Positions 19,954 to 29,033 of a DNA stretch of 63,648 nt are shown piece after piece (within the stretch, counting starts at the first letter, position 1; the number at the start of each line of letters is the position of its first letter). The stretch is taken from positions 1-63,648 of the forward strand of contig CAKRRG010000008.1 in the NCBI GenBank assembly GCA_934394545.1, given 5' to 3'. Origin of the DNA: an uncultured Blautia sp. (lineage in GTDB: Bacteria > Bacillota > Clostridia > Lachnospirales > Lachnospiraceae). The notes beneath the pieces were generated by a model, which did not search any database, was not told the DNA's origin, and saw nothing but the letters and a program-made list of their open reading frames with translations. Both the position numbers and the translations under genes were made by a program.

Positions 19954-22900
19954 CTATTCTACACTCTTCAAAGACTCTACCATATCTATGGTCTTCATCT
20001 TAAAATGCATAACTCCGTTTACCACAACGGAAAAGATACAGGTCAGCACTCCGCTGTAAACAAAACTTATTAGTTTGATATTTCTTCCAAACATAACCGC
20101 ATCTACTTCAACCGTGGTAATTACATATCTATGCAGAAAAATTCCAAATAAAGATCCAAATACAATTCCAAGCACTGTGAGAATCACATTTTCACGAAGC
20201 ACATACTGGGAAACCTCACCGTCGTAGAAACCAAGCACCTTCAAAGTAGCCAGTTCCCGCTGTCTTTCTGTAATATTGATATTATTCAGATTATACAACA
20301 CTACAAAGGCAAGCATTCCTGCTGAGACAATAAGAACCAGAATTACCACATCCAATGTGCTCAGCATACGGTTAACCTGGCCGGAAAGGCTGCTGGTATA
20401 GCTGATACTGAGAGCCCCCGGATAGGTAAGGATCCAGGTTCCGATACTGTCCATATCATTTTTGTATTCTTCATTCACAGTAAATACAAGATTCTCATAA
20501 TCCGGTTTTTCTCCAAAAGTCTTTTCATATACTGTCGGTGTCATATAAAGATAATGACTCATATAATTCTCTGTAATAACTGCAACCTTTACCTGATATT
20601 CTTTCTCTGCCTTTTCTAAAGTAATGGTATCTCCCACCTTCAAGCCCAGTAAGATCGCCGTTTTTTCTGAAATTGCAGCGCCATCATCTGTAAGCTTATA
20701 TGTTTCCTTTGTAATACGATTCTGCAAGGTTACATCCCTGGCAAATTCATCCAGATCTTCCGGAACAAACAAATAAACACTTAGATTGGAACCACCATAT
20801 GGCGTACTGATTTTCGTCATCTGCACCCGATTACAGTGTGCGATCTTGCTGTCTTTTTTCACGCTTTCCAACAGTTCCTCTTTTTCTGCCTCAGAAGCAT
20901 CTTCATCTTCTATGATCATACCATCGTAATGTTGAAGATCACGATACTGAATGGTGGCAATATCACTGACCGAATTCTGGAGTCCAAATCCAACCAGCAT
21001 CAGACCCATACTTCCCGCAATTCCAAATACGGTCATTACAAGACGCTTCTTATACCGAAAAAGATTTCGGATCGTAGATTTCCATGAAAAGCTCAAATGT
21101 TTCCATATAAATGGAATTCTTTCCAGAAGTACACGTTTGCCCTCCTTGGGTGCCGGTGGACGCATAAGAGAAGCAGGTGTTTCCTGCAGTTCTTTACCAC
21201 AGGCGAAAAATGTAGCTCCAACCGTACAGATTATAGAAGCAACAGAAGCGATCAGAGCAAAGCTCATCTGATACTCAATGGATAAGGTATTGGAAACATT
21301 ATGGTACATAATTCCATAAGACGTTATGATCACATAAGGAATTATTTTTTCCCCAATGAGCATTCCCAGCACACAGCCAAGAACTGTTGCAAAAAATGCA
21401 TAGCAGATATACTTCCCTGCAACAGCACTTTTTTTGTACCCCAAAGCTTTCAGTGTACCAATCTGCGTACGCTGCTCCTCAACCATTCGCGTCATGGTTG
21501 TCAGACTGATCAGTGCAGCCACCAGGAAAAAGATTACAGGAAAAACCTGTCCTATGTTTCGAATACGGTCTGCATTATCACCATAATCTGTATATTCCGG
21601 AAGACTCTCCCGGTCAGTGACCATCCATTGGGGCTCTTCCAGTTCTTCCAGCTCTTTTCTGGCATCCTGAAGCTTTTTCTCATTGTCTGCGATTTCCTCT
21701 TCTGCTTCTTTTTTGGAATCTTCATATTTCTTTTTGCCGTCTGCCAGATCTTCCTCACCTTTTTTCAGATCCTTTTTTGCATCCTGAAGCTTTTTCTCAT
21801 TCTCTGCGATTTCCTGCTCACCGGAGACAATCTTCGCCTCGCTGTCTGCAAGCTTCTGTACACCGGAATTATACTGTTCCAGCCCGGAAGCATACTCCTG
21901 CTCACTGTCATTTAATTTTGCCACATTGGCATCCAGTTCTGCCTGTCCTTCTGCAAGGGTAGTGGCATTGGAATCAATTTCTTTCTGGGCTTTTTTCAGT
22001 TTTTTTCTGGCTTTTTTCAGTTTTTTCTGTCCGGCAGCAAGTTCCTGCTCACCGGCTTCCAATTCGGCTCTTGATGCAGTAAGAGCACTTTCCTGCTCCC
22101 TGATCTGTGTCCATCCGGCATCAATCTGCGCCTGTCCCTCTGAAATCTGCTCCAGTGCAGCATTTAATTCTGCCTCTTTCTCCTGAAGCTGGGAAAGTCC
22201 GCCTTCCACCTGTGCAAGACTGGTCTCTAACTGACTTCTGGTTTCTGCCAGCTGCTGCCGGTTGTTTTCCAGCTGAACTGAATTCTCTTCTATTTGCTGA
22301 CTTAATGCTGCTTCCTGACTCTCCAGTACACTGACCTGAGCAGCCAGATTCTCCTGTTCTTCCTGAGACGCATTCGGATTCTCTAACGACGCATTATATA
22401 AAGCACGAACGGACTCCAGCTGAGCCTGCAGCTGTACCAGCTGTGCCTTTGCACTTTCCAGAGTGTTTATCCCTTCCTGAAGCTGGGATTCCCCGGCTTC
22501 CACCTGGGAAAGTCCGTCTGTAATCTGCTGTTTCTGCTCATTCAGCTGATTCCTTGTACCATTGATTTCTTCCTGTCCGGCTGTTATTTCTGCCTTAGAC
22601 TGTTCAAGCGTCCCCTGCTTCTCTGTTAAAGTCTGCTTTGCTTCTGCAAGCTGCTGTTCCCCAGATTCCAGCTGGGTTTTGCCCTCTGCCAGCTTCGCTG
22701 CATTTTCATCCAGAACTTTCTCGTTGGCTTCAATTTCTGCAAGTCCATCAGCCACTTGCTGTCTGGCAGACTCCAACTGTTTCTGTCCATCAGCCAGTTT
22801 TGCCTTGGCAGTCTCCACCTGGCTCCAACCATCATCCAGCTGAGTTCTGGCACTGTCCAGTTGTGCTTTACTTGCCTCCAGCTGAGTTTTCCCATCTGCC

Positions 22901-23859
22901 AGCTGTACTTTTCCATCTGCAATTTCTTTCTTTGCATCTGCCAGCTGTGCTTTTCCATCCTCATATTCTTTTTTTCCGTCTTCCAGATCTTTTTCACCCT
23001 GGTCAAGCTCTTCTCTGGCATCAGCCAGTTTTTCATCTGCCTCTTTTTTCCCATCGTCCAGCTTCTTCTGGGCATCCTCGATTTCTTCCCGGGCATCGGC
23101 TTTTACGTCTGCAAGTCTTATGGCACAGCGCTCATTTTCAATCCCTTCTACCCGCTTTTTGATCTTCTCGATCAGATTCTCATAACCGTCTGTGTAGCTG
23201 GTAAGGTCTCTTGCCCCATGAACGGTCACATAGATCTGAGTGTAAATGTCCTGATCAAAATCCTCAGGAAGTACATATCCAAATCCATTGACCTCTCCGG
23301 TTCCAAGAGTGGTATTTCCTCTGTTAAAAGAAATATATAAAGGACTTCTTCCTGTGCCGACTACCGTATATTCTGTCGTAACCAGCAGTTCAGAATCCTC
23401 CCCCTCACGTAGAAGAAGTTTGTCTCCCAGCTGATACTCATTTGCCGAAGCAAAGGTTCCATCCAGAAAAATCTCACCGCTTTTTTCCGGAAGACGCCCC
23501 TCCAGAACTGTCAGCTTATTTACCGTCTGATTCAGGGACTCTATATGGAGCACCTTCTGTTTCTGTCCATTTCCACACATTACATCCGCAGACCAGGCGC
23601 CCTCTGCTGATTCTATGCCGTCAACGGATTCGATTGCGGCAACATCCTCCTGGGTAAGCCCCATAGTGCCGGCCACTTTCATATCCATCAGTTTGCATTC
23701 ATCATAATAAACGTCTCCCGAATACCGCATGTCCGGTGACGAAGCCTGGATTCCTGAGAAAAAAGCTACTCCAAGAGCCACGATCAGGAGAATCGAAATA
23801 AATCTTGATTTACTTTTTCGGATCTCCATCCAGAATTCTTTTCTTAGTGCTTTCATCAC
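19954..23859 (-). CDS. FtsX/MacB-type ABC permease with giant coiled-coil hairpin
   Basis: 1301 aa, about three times a normal LolC/MacB half. N-terminal membrane helix 20-40, external domain about 41-245, coiled coil 248-742, then FtsX-type core with helices at about 771-793, 815-840 and 865-890. A second half follows: helix near 960, external domain, and three final helices. The coiled coil is rich in xDGxxxL and AxxxL heptads. It is broken only once, by YNASLENPNASQEEQ at 488-502, almost exactly in its middle, so it probably folds back as a hairpin of two arms of about 240 residues. The ATPase gene sits 4 bp upstream. Such exporters act on lipids, peptides or wall enzymes. The substrate is unknown. 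No close named homologue is recognised. Confidence 0.9.
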   Translation of the reverse strand: MMKALRKEFWMEIRKSKSRFISILLIVALGVAFFSGIQASSPDMRYSGDVYYDECKLMDMKVAGTMGLTQEDVAAIESVDGIESAEGAWSADVMCGNGQKQKVLHIESLNQTVNKLTVLEGRLPEKSGEIFLDGTFASANEYQLGDKLLLREGEDSELLVTTEYTVVGTGRSPLYISFNRGNTTLGTGEVNGFGYVLPEDFDQDIYTQIYVTVHGARDLTSYTDGYENLIEKIKKRVEGIENERCAIRLADVKADAREEIEDAQKKLDDGKKEADEKLADAREELDQGEKDLEDGKKEYEDGKAQLADAKKEIADGKVQLADGKTQLEASKAQLDSARTQLDDGWSQVETAKAKLADGQKQLESARQQVADGLAEIEANEKVLDENAAKLAEGKTQLESGEQQLAEAKQTLTEKQGTLEQSKAEITAGQEEINGTRNQLNEQKQQITDGLSQVEAGESQLQEGINTLESAKAQLVQLQAQLESVRALYNASLENPNASQEEQENLAAQVSVLESQEAALSQQIEENSVQLENNRQQLAETRSQLETSLAQVEGGLSQLQEKEAELNAALEQISEGQAQIDAGWTQIREQESALTASRAELEAGEQELAAGQKKLKKARKKLKKAQKEIDSNATTLAEGQAELDANVAKLNDSEQEYASGLEQYNSGVQKLADSEAKIVSGEQEIAENEKKLQDAKKDLKKGEEDLADGKKKYEDSKKEAEEEIADNEKKLQDARKELEELEEPQWMVTDRESLPEYTDYGDNADRIRNIGQVFPVIFFLVAALISLTTMTRMVEEQRTQIGTLKALGYKKSAVAGKYICYAFFATVLGCVLGMLIGEKIIPYVIITSYGIMYHNVSNTLSIEYQMSFALIASVASIICTVGATFFACGKELQETPASLMRPPAPKEGKRVLLERIPFIWKHLSFSWKSTIRNLFRYKKRLVMTVFGIAGSMGLMLVGFGLQNSVSDIATIQYRDLQHYDGMIIEDEDASEAEKEELLESVKKDSKIAHCNRVQMTKISTPYGGSNLSVYLFVPEDLDEFARDVTLQNRITKETYKLTDDGAAISEKTAILLGLKVGDTITLEKAEKEYQVKVAVITENYMSHYLYMTPTVYEKTFGEKPDYENLVFTVNEEYKNDMDSIGTWILTYPGALSISYTSSLSGQVNRMLSTLDVVILVLIVSAGMLAFVVLYNLNNINITERQRELATLKVLGFYDGEVSQYVLRENVILTVLGIVFGSLFGIFLHRYVITTVEVDAVMFGRNIKLISFVYSGVLTCIFSVVVNGVMHFKMKTIDMVESLKSVE

Positions 23860-23863
23860 TCAC

Positions 23864-24580
23864 CTACCACTCTATTTCTTCTACCGGAGTCGGATGATCA
23901 TTTAATGTCATCTGCGCCACCTTGCCGTTCTTGATTCTGATCACCCGATCCGCCATAGGGGTCAGAGCTGAATTATGGGTAATGACAACCACTGTCATTC
24001 CCTTCTGGCGGCACATATCCTGCAAAAGCTTCAAGATTGCCTTCCCAGTCTGGTAATCAAGAGCTCCTGTAGGCTCATCACAAAGAAGCATCTTCGGATT
24101 CTTAGCCAAAGCTCTTGCAATGGAAACCCTCTGCTGTTCCCCGCCTGATAACTGTGCGGGAAAATTCCCAAGCCTGTTCTTCAGCCCCACTTCTTCCAAA
24201 ACAGTTCTGGGATCCATAGGATTCTTACAAATCTGCCCCGCCAGTTCTACATTTTCCAATGCCGTCAGATTAGGGACCAGATTATAAAACTGAAAAACAA
24301 AACCAATATCATCTCTCCGGTAACCGGTCAGCTGACGGTTGTTGTATTTGGCTATATTTCTTCCATCTACCCAGATTTCCCCACTGGTTGCCGTATCCAT
24401 TCCCCCCAGGATATTCAGTACTGTAGTTTTTCCTGCACCACTGGGACCTACGATCACAGCAAACTCACCTTTGGATATATGAAAACTGATCTCGTCTACT
24501 GCAACAATTTTAACTTCTTTTGTCCCATAAATCTTAGACACTTTTTCAAGGTGAATATAATTCTCTATCGCATCCTTCAA
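23864..24580 (-). CDS. ABC transporter ATP-binding protein (MacB/LolD type)
   Basis: 238-aa ATPase partner of the giant permease. Walker [11 protein letters not shown]-loop region GFVFQFYNL, signature [17 protein letters not shown], Walker [14 protein letters not shown]-loop VVITHNS. The LolD/MacB subfamily mark [21 protein letters not shown] is present. The start is TTG at 24580 with AGGAG 9 nt upstream. No in-frame ATG is better placed. The gene ends 4 bp before the permease, so the two form one transport system that probably works as a mechanotransmitter rather than a classical importer. Confidence 0.95.
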   Translation of the reverse strand: MKDAIENYIHLEKVSKIYGTKEVKIVAVDEISFHISKGEFAVIVGPSGAGKTTVLNILGGMDTATSGEIWVDGRNIAKYNNRQLTGYRRDDIGFVFQFYNLVPNLTALENVELAGQICKNPMDPRTVLEEVGLKNRLGNFPAQLSGGEQQRVSIARALAKNPKMLLCDEPTGALDYQTGKAILKLLQDMCRQKGMTVVVITHNSALTPMADRVIRIKNGKVAQMTLNDHPTPVEEIEW

Positions 24581-24614
24581 TGTATCACACTCCTGTTTTT
24601 GGTCTATTATTTTT

Positions 24615-24643
24615 AGTATAACATTCCATTATTTTTTGTTCAA
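24615..24643 (-). promoter_or_regulatory. Promoter of the ABC ATPase-permease operon
   Basis: TTGAAC (24638-24643), 17-nt spacer, TATACT (24615-24620), minus strand. Confidence 0.75.
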
Positions 24644-24680
24644 TTGTGGAAATATGAAATTTCTATAAATATAAGAAAAA

Positions 24681-24716
24681 CAGCCCCTGATTTTCATCTT
24701 GAAAAATCAGGAGCTG
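24681..24716 (-). terminator. Intrinsic terminator of the SH3-repeat gene
   Basis: CAGCCCCTGATTTTCA (24681-24696) pairs with TGAAAAATCAGGAGCTG (24700-24716). On the minus strand TTTTTCTT follows. Confidence 0.9.
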
Positions 24717-24744
24717 CACTTTCATACTGCTTTATCTGCCTGGT

Positions 24745-25710
24745 CTAATACAAATATCCATTGTCTACATATCCATATTCCATAAGGCGTGGAGCGTACA
24801 CATACCAATATTTCGATCCGCTGGAGTCGATCACGATTACATTGTCTCCGGTATTCAGTTCACCGATCTCGTTGGACTCGTCATAGGACATGGCAGAACG
24901 CAGAGCCAGGTATCCCCTGGACACCTTCACGGACATGGTTGTATAAGAAGTTCCGCCTACCAGATAATCCTTATTTACAAATCCATTGGTATCATACTTC
25001 GGGGAATATACATACCAATACTTAGGATCACTGGTTTCCAAAAGCTGCACCACATCACCGGAATATAACTCACCGATCTCATTAGAAGCATCGTAAGCCT
25101 TCATATTACGAAGGGCCAGATAACCCTTGGATACCTTCACGGTTCTTGTCTCACCAAAATAACTGGAATCAGAATCCATGCCCTCCTCACGGTACAGATA
25201 TTCCTGATTGACATATCCGTAGCAATTCAGCTTCGGAGAATATACATACCAATACTGGCCATTGCTGCTGTCTGAAACCCACACCGTATCTCCGGAATAA
25301 AGCTCGCCAATCTCATTGGACCCATCATAATCCGGTGCATTACGAAGAGCCAGATAACCGGTGGATACGCTTACCGTCCACATGGTATCATAGGACGACA
25401 CAGAAGAGATAACAGAATCCAGATAGTCATTATTTACATATCCGAAAGCATCATACTTGGGAGAGTATACATACCAGTAACCCGTAGCTCCTGTGTAATC
25501 CATAACTTCTACCAGGTCACCTGTGTAAAGCCCGCCAATCTCATTGCTACTCTCAAAGGCTGTGTCTGTCCGAAGCGCCAGATAGCCTGTGGCAACATTT
25601 ACACGATAGGTATTACAGGATGCTTCTGCTTCCTGTACATTTCCAGAAACCGAAAGAGCCAACGCTGCGGTGGCAAGAATGGGCATACAAATCTTCTTCA
25701 TTTTTGTCAT
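24745..25710 (-). CDS. Secreted protein with four SH3-type repeats
   Basis: 321 aa from the ATG at 25710, chosen because AAGGGGGA lies upstream. The frame is open to 25755 without a site. A signal peptide (MTKMKKICMPILATAALALSVSG) with cleavage near EAEA-SC leads into four tandem SH3_3-like units of about 75 residues. Each has the frame GYLALR, SNEIGeLysGD, then YWYVYSPK and YGYVNxDYL. Nothing else is attached: no enzyme, anchor or lipobox. Such repeats usually bind wall peptides. It lies 68 bp after cotH on the same strand. The repeats differ enough at the DNA level not to be recent duplications. Confidence 0.85.
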   Translation of the reverse strand: MTKMKKICMPILATAALALSVSGNVQEAEASCNTYRVNVATGYLALRTDTAFESSNEIGGLYTGDLVEVMDYTGATGYWYVYSPKYDAFGYVNNDYLDSVISSVSSYDTMWTVSVSTGYLALRNAPDYDGSNEIGELYSGDTVWVSDSSNGQYWYVYSPKLNCYGYVNQEYLYREEGMDSDSSYFGETRTVKVSKGYLALRNMKAYDASNEIGELYSGDVVQLLETSDPKYWYVYSPKYDTNGFVNKDYLVGGTSYTTMSVKVSRGYLALRSAMSYDESNEIGELNTGDNVIVIDSSGSKYWYVYAPRLMEYGYVDNGYLY

Positions 25711-25778
25711 AGAAAAATCCCCCTTCATATAGTTGTTGCTGTTCACTTCGTTCACAGCAAAACGTTGCTCCGTTTTTC

Positions 25779-27578
25779 TTATTGTACATCATCCGACTCT
25801 GCTTTTTGTAATGCCTCATTTCCCATCTTTTGCCGGTTGCCAAAGAACATTTGATTCCCATTTGAACCACCGCCGGACATAGTTCCCATTACACTAAGCT
25901 CAATGTCCGAACCATCGATCAAATTGGAGGAATCTGCCTGCTGACCATCCTCTGTAGACGGAATCGTGCCATCCAGCTGTCCGTGTACGCTCTCAGCGCG
26001 AAGGCGCACCACTTCCAAAAGCATCTGAGCTGCATCCTCATACTCTTCATAGCTGTAAAATGCCGTAGGGTCATCAGCTATCAGGTCATCGATCTGGCTG
26101 CGGATTCTCTCATAGGTTTTCTGGAATTGACCGTCATTTACGTATTTCTCCACCAATTCATTTAAATACTGGTGATACAGCTCAAGGTATTCTTCGTTTT
26201 CCAATAATGCATCAAAAAAGTTTGTGCTGGAAAATGGAGTGTCAATGGCATCGTTTATCACAGAGGTGGCACCAGAAGATGAACCACCCATTCCGCCTCC
26301 CATGGACATTCCGCCGAAGGAAAGGTTATAATCCCAAGGCAGGATATTGAGTTTTCCATTGTACTCATAAAGGTAATAATTATGAGCCATTGTGCCAGAA
26401 AGACTGTCATCGTTTACCACAAAGGTGTGGACTGCCATGTACTTTAAAATGTTGTCCACATCCATACAAGTCTCCAATTCTTTACCTTCACTGATATTTT
26501 TCAGAGCTTCTACTACCCGCTTATGATCTTTTTTGCCTGAATCCGTTACTTCACCCTCCCAGATGGTGGAATAGCTGTCCAGGTCATCATCTGTGTAGTT
26601 TAAATCCGCGCCTCCGCCGCCACCTATGGCACCCATATTAACCCCCGGAAAATTCCTATCATCCGGAAACTCTACGCCTTCTGGCATATTTCCATTTCCC
26701 GGAAGCTCTGCGCCTTCTGGCATATTTCCATTTCCCGGAAGCTCTGCGCCTTCTGGCATATTTCCATTTCCCGGAAGCTCTGCGCCTTCTGGCATATTTC
26801 CCATCTTTGGTACTTCACCCGGACCACCCATCTGCGGTATTTTCTTCTCAGCATCCTCACTCTCTGCTGTATCTGAATCAGCTGTATTTTCTGACGGATC
26901 ATTTGAATCTTCTCCGGCTTTCTCTTTATCTCCGCCGCCAACCCCCATACTCTCCGGTTTATACAGATTCCCATCCTCTGTTCCATAATTGCGCAGCATG
27001 AAGCTGTCTTCCACGGCTTCCAGTGCCAGATACACACCTCGGTACTCTCCATTTACACAGATTTTTGCATAATTATAAAGAGAGGCATCCACTCCCAGAT
27101 ACTGATACATATCGTAAACAATAGCTTCCTTCATATTCGTGGCATCCGCATAATTGTTATTCAGGATCAGCTTATCTAATCCGTAGCAGGTCTGCCCTTC
27201 TATATAATGATCAAACTCCAATTTAAAGCTATAACGTTCTGTGTCCGGATCATTGGCAATTGAAGAAAGACTGGTATTTCCTTTTGGACGGATTCCGACA
27301 GAATAGAAAGTCTTTCCGTTCACCACCACATCACAGGAATAATACTCCTCTGAAATAGCATTTTCCAGCATGTCATTCCAGTCATCCTCATCCATGAGAA
27401 TATCAATATCCATGATCTGCTCTGTATCAAACAGCTTACTTTCGTATTCCATCGTCACTGTGCTGTTTCCATAGACAGCTTGAAGCTGCTGGGAAAAGGC
27501 AGAGGCCACAAGACAGAGAATCACTGCCAGCACCATAAGTGCAGAAATGATTTTTGTTATATATTTATTGGTAACCAT
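25779..27578 (-). CDS. CotH-type protein kinase, membrane-anchored
   Basis: 599 aa. One membrane helix or signal at 8-30, then the CotH kinase domain split by a long insertion. N-terminal part: MDIDILMDEDDWNDML, VGIRPKGNTSLSS, LDKLILNNNYADATNMKEAI, NGEYRGVYLALEAVEDSF. Low-complexity Glu/Pro/Gly/Met linker about 215-320, including 12-residue GNMPEGAELPGN repeats. C-terminal part: MAVHTFVVNDDSLSG, LNILPWDYNLSFGG (metal-binding D-x-N) and a helical end. CotH proteins phosphorylate spore-coat or other surface proteins. Here it follows DUF4956 and VTC genes, a trio seen in other Firmicutes. Substrate unknown. Another Met/Gly tract closes the protein. Confidence 0.88.
   Translation of the reverse strand: MVTNKYITKIISALMVLAVILCLVASAFSQQLQAVYGNSTVTMEYESKLFDTEQIMDIDILMDEDDWNDMLENAISEEYYSCDVVVNGKTFYSVGIRPKGNTSLSSIANDPDTERYSFKLEFDHYIEGQTCYGLDKLILNNNYADATNMKEAIVYDMYQYLGVDASLYNYAKICVNGEYRGVYLALEAVEDSFMLRNYGTEDGNLYKPESMGVGGGDKEKAGEDSNDPSENTADSDTAESEDAEKKIPQMGGPGEVPKMGNMPEGAELPGNGNMPEGAELPGNGNMPEGAELPGNGNMPEGVEFPDDRNFPGVNMGAIGGGGGADLNYTDDDLDSYSTIWEGEVTDSGKKDHKRVVEALKNISEGKELETCMDVDNILKYMAVHTFVVNDDSLSGTMAHNYYLYEYNGKLNILPWDYNLSFGGMSMGGGMGGSSSGATSVINDAIDTPFSSTNFFDALLENEEYLELYHQYLNELVEKYVNDGQFQKTYERIRSQIDDLIADDPTAFYSYEEYEDAAQMLLEVVRLRAESVHGQLDGTIPSTEDGQQADSSNLIDGSDIELSVMGTMSGGGSNGNQMFFGNRQKMGNEALQKAESDDVQ
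26676..26802. repeat. Three exact 36-bp tandem repeats plus a partial unit in cotH
   Basis: Units start at 26676, 26712 and 26748, with a partial fourth from 26784. Each encodes GNMPEGAELPGN in frame. The near identity of the copies points to recent expansion. Confidence 0.95.
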
Positions 27579-27627
27579 ATGTCTGTTCCTCCTGTCAGAT
27601 TTTTCTCATCATGCTCCGAAAGCTCTA

Positions 27628-28143
27628 TCAGGACATATATTCTCCGTTATAGCTTACAAGAGTTGCATTTTCCGCATTCTCATCCTGACAGGTAAGTATC
27701 AGCAGATACGGATTGTCATGTACCTTTTTGTTTGCAAAAAGAATAAGGATCACGCCAATAACAGCGGATCCGATCACTGCCAACGGCAGCATTCCGGCAC
27801 CGATCACAATTCCCACAGCCACTGCCCAGAACAGGTATACAATCTCCATAGGCTCTTTGATGGCCGCACGAAAACGAACAATGGAAAGAGCTCCCACCAT
27901 ACCAAGTGACAGAACAACGTTTGAGGTTACCGCCAGGATGACCAGTGTTGTCACCATGGTCATCCCTACAAGGGTCATGGCAAAGCCTGTGGAATACATC
28001 ACGCTATTAAACGTTTTCTTATAAACCACAAAAATAAACATCCCAATGATCAAGGCTGCTGCCATAGCAATCAAGGTATCGATTGCTGAGAATTCTGTTA
28101 TATTTTCAAGAAAACTAGATTTAAAAATATCATTAAATGTCAT
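27628..28143 (-). CDS. DUF4956 membrane protein
   Basis: 171-aa integral membrane protein with about four to five helices (residues 17-38, 46-66, 72-92, 100-125) and the DUF4956 mark LSLGMVGALSIVRFRAAIKEP. I used the ATG at 28143 with AGGAG upstream rather than the longer frame from 28182. It starts 20 bp after the VTC gene and ends 49 bp before cotH. In this trio the protein may be the membrane platform for polyphosphate or phosphoprotein work. The function is unproven. Confidence 0.85.
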   Translation of the reverse strand: MTFNDIFKSSFLENITEFSAIDTLIAMAAALIIGMFIFVVYKKTFNSVMYSTGFAMTLVGMTMVTTLVILAVTSNVVLSLGMVGALSIVRFRAAIKEPMEIVYLFWAVAVGIVIGAGMLPLAVIGSAVIGVILILFANKKVHDNPYLLILTCQDENAENATLVSYNGEYMS

Positions 28144-28163
28144 AATTGTTATACTCCTGTTTT

Positions 28164-28859
28164 TTATCCATAATTTCTGCATGCCGCATACTTAGAAAAA
28201 GACTCCTGTCTGACTCCATCCATCTGGATCATATCCTGTATCACCCTGGGTAGAAAAGCATCATACTTTACTTCCATGATCATCTCTCCCTGGTGCTGCT
28301 GTCCGTTTTCCACGTCGTACACTTTTTCTTCCAGAAATTTTCCATGATACATGGTAGTCCGCACATTCCAGTCAAAGGTGATCCGCACATTTCCTGCTGT
28401 ATAAATATAGGGCTCTCTTGTGTAGGAAACCAACACTCTTGGCTTTAACTGCTGATACTTCATTTTTCCATAAAGCTCCTGAACCAAAGAAGAAGCATGG
28501 GTTTTCATCCAGTCCAGATTACCGGCAAGAAGCATTCTGCATTCTTCTTCCGAAAGCCTGGCGCTTATTTTCATGCAAAGACCATTCTCCTTTATCTTCT
28601 TTTCCAGTGTAATCCGTTGGAAATTATCATTGTAGTAACGGATTCGAAATTTTTCTCTTTTGGCCACACCATTTACTTTTTCCCGAAGTGCCTTATCCTG
28701 GACATTGTCAAAATAAATGCTCCGAATGCTGTAGGTTCCATCTGTTCTCGTATATGGATCTCTCTTCATCACCTGGCAGAAACGGCTTCGAAGCTGCAGA
28801 TACTGCCAGTAGCTGATTGTATATTTCAGTTCATGGCGATAATATCCTTTTTTCTCCAT
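28164..28859 (-). CDS. VTC-domain protein (polyphosphate polymerase type)
   Basis: 231-aa protein with the CYTH/VTC tunnel fold. The charged tunnel residues line up along the chain: RHELKYTIS at the start, SIYFDN, KFRIRYYN, ITLEKKIKENG, RVLVSYTREPY, ITFDWNVRTT and MEVKYDAFLP at the end. In yeast Vtc4 these residues bind phosphate, ATP and metal and make polyphosphate. No membrane segment, so it is likely cytoplasmic or peripheral. First gene of the VTC-DUF4956-CotH unit. Enzyme activity in bacteria is not well shown, so polymerase, hydrolase or sensor roles are all open. Confidence 0.85.
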   Translation of the reverse strand: MEKKGYYRHELKYTISYWQYLQLRSRFCQVMKRDPYTRTDGTYSIRSIYFDNVQDKALREKVNGVAKREKFRIRYYNDNFQRITLEKKIKENGLCMKISARLSEEECRMLLAGNLDWMKTHASSLVQELYGKMKYQQLKPRVLVSYTREPYIYTAGNVRITFDWNVRTTMYHGKFLEEKVYDVENGQQHQGEMIMEVKYDAFLPRVIQDMIQMDGVRQESFSKYAACRNYG

Positions 28860-28978
28860 TTAAATTTCCCTCCCTTCCCGAACCAAAGTTCTGTCCTGTT
28901 CTGAATTATAGAGACTGAACCTGAAATGTACTTGAAAAAGTATGTGACCATTCTGCGAAACTTTAAAACGTATATGAC

Positions 28979-29010
28979 AAAAAAAAAGCCCCATGCACTA
29001 TACATGAGAC
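28979..29010 (-). terminator. Intrinsic terminator of metY
   Basis: On the minus strand GTCTCATG and CATGGGGC form an 8-bp stem (fwd 29003-29010 and 28988-28995), followed by nine T. Confidence 0.88.
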
Positions 29011-29033
29011 TTTTTTTATAATTATCTTTCAGA

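Noticed and set aside
22756..23340. Plus-strand frames of up to 204 aa opposite the coiled coil
   Set aside because: Low-complexity shadows of repeated heptad codons. No ribosome sites.
26676..26802. 36-bp direct repeats as a CRISPR array
   Set aside because: Units are directly adjacent with no spacers and encode an in-frame peptide repeat.
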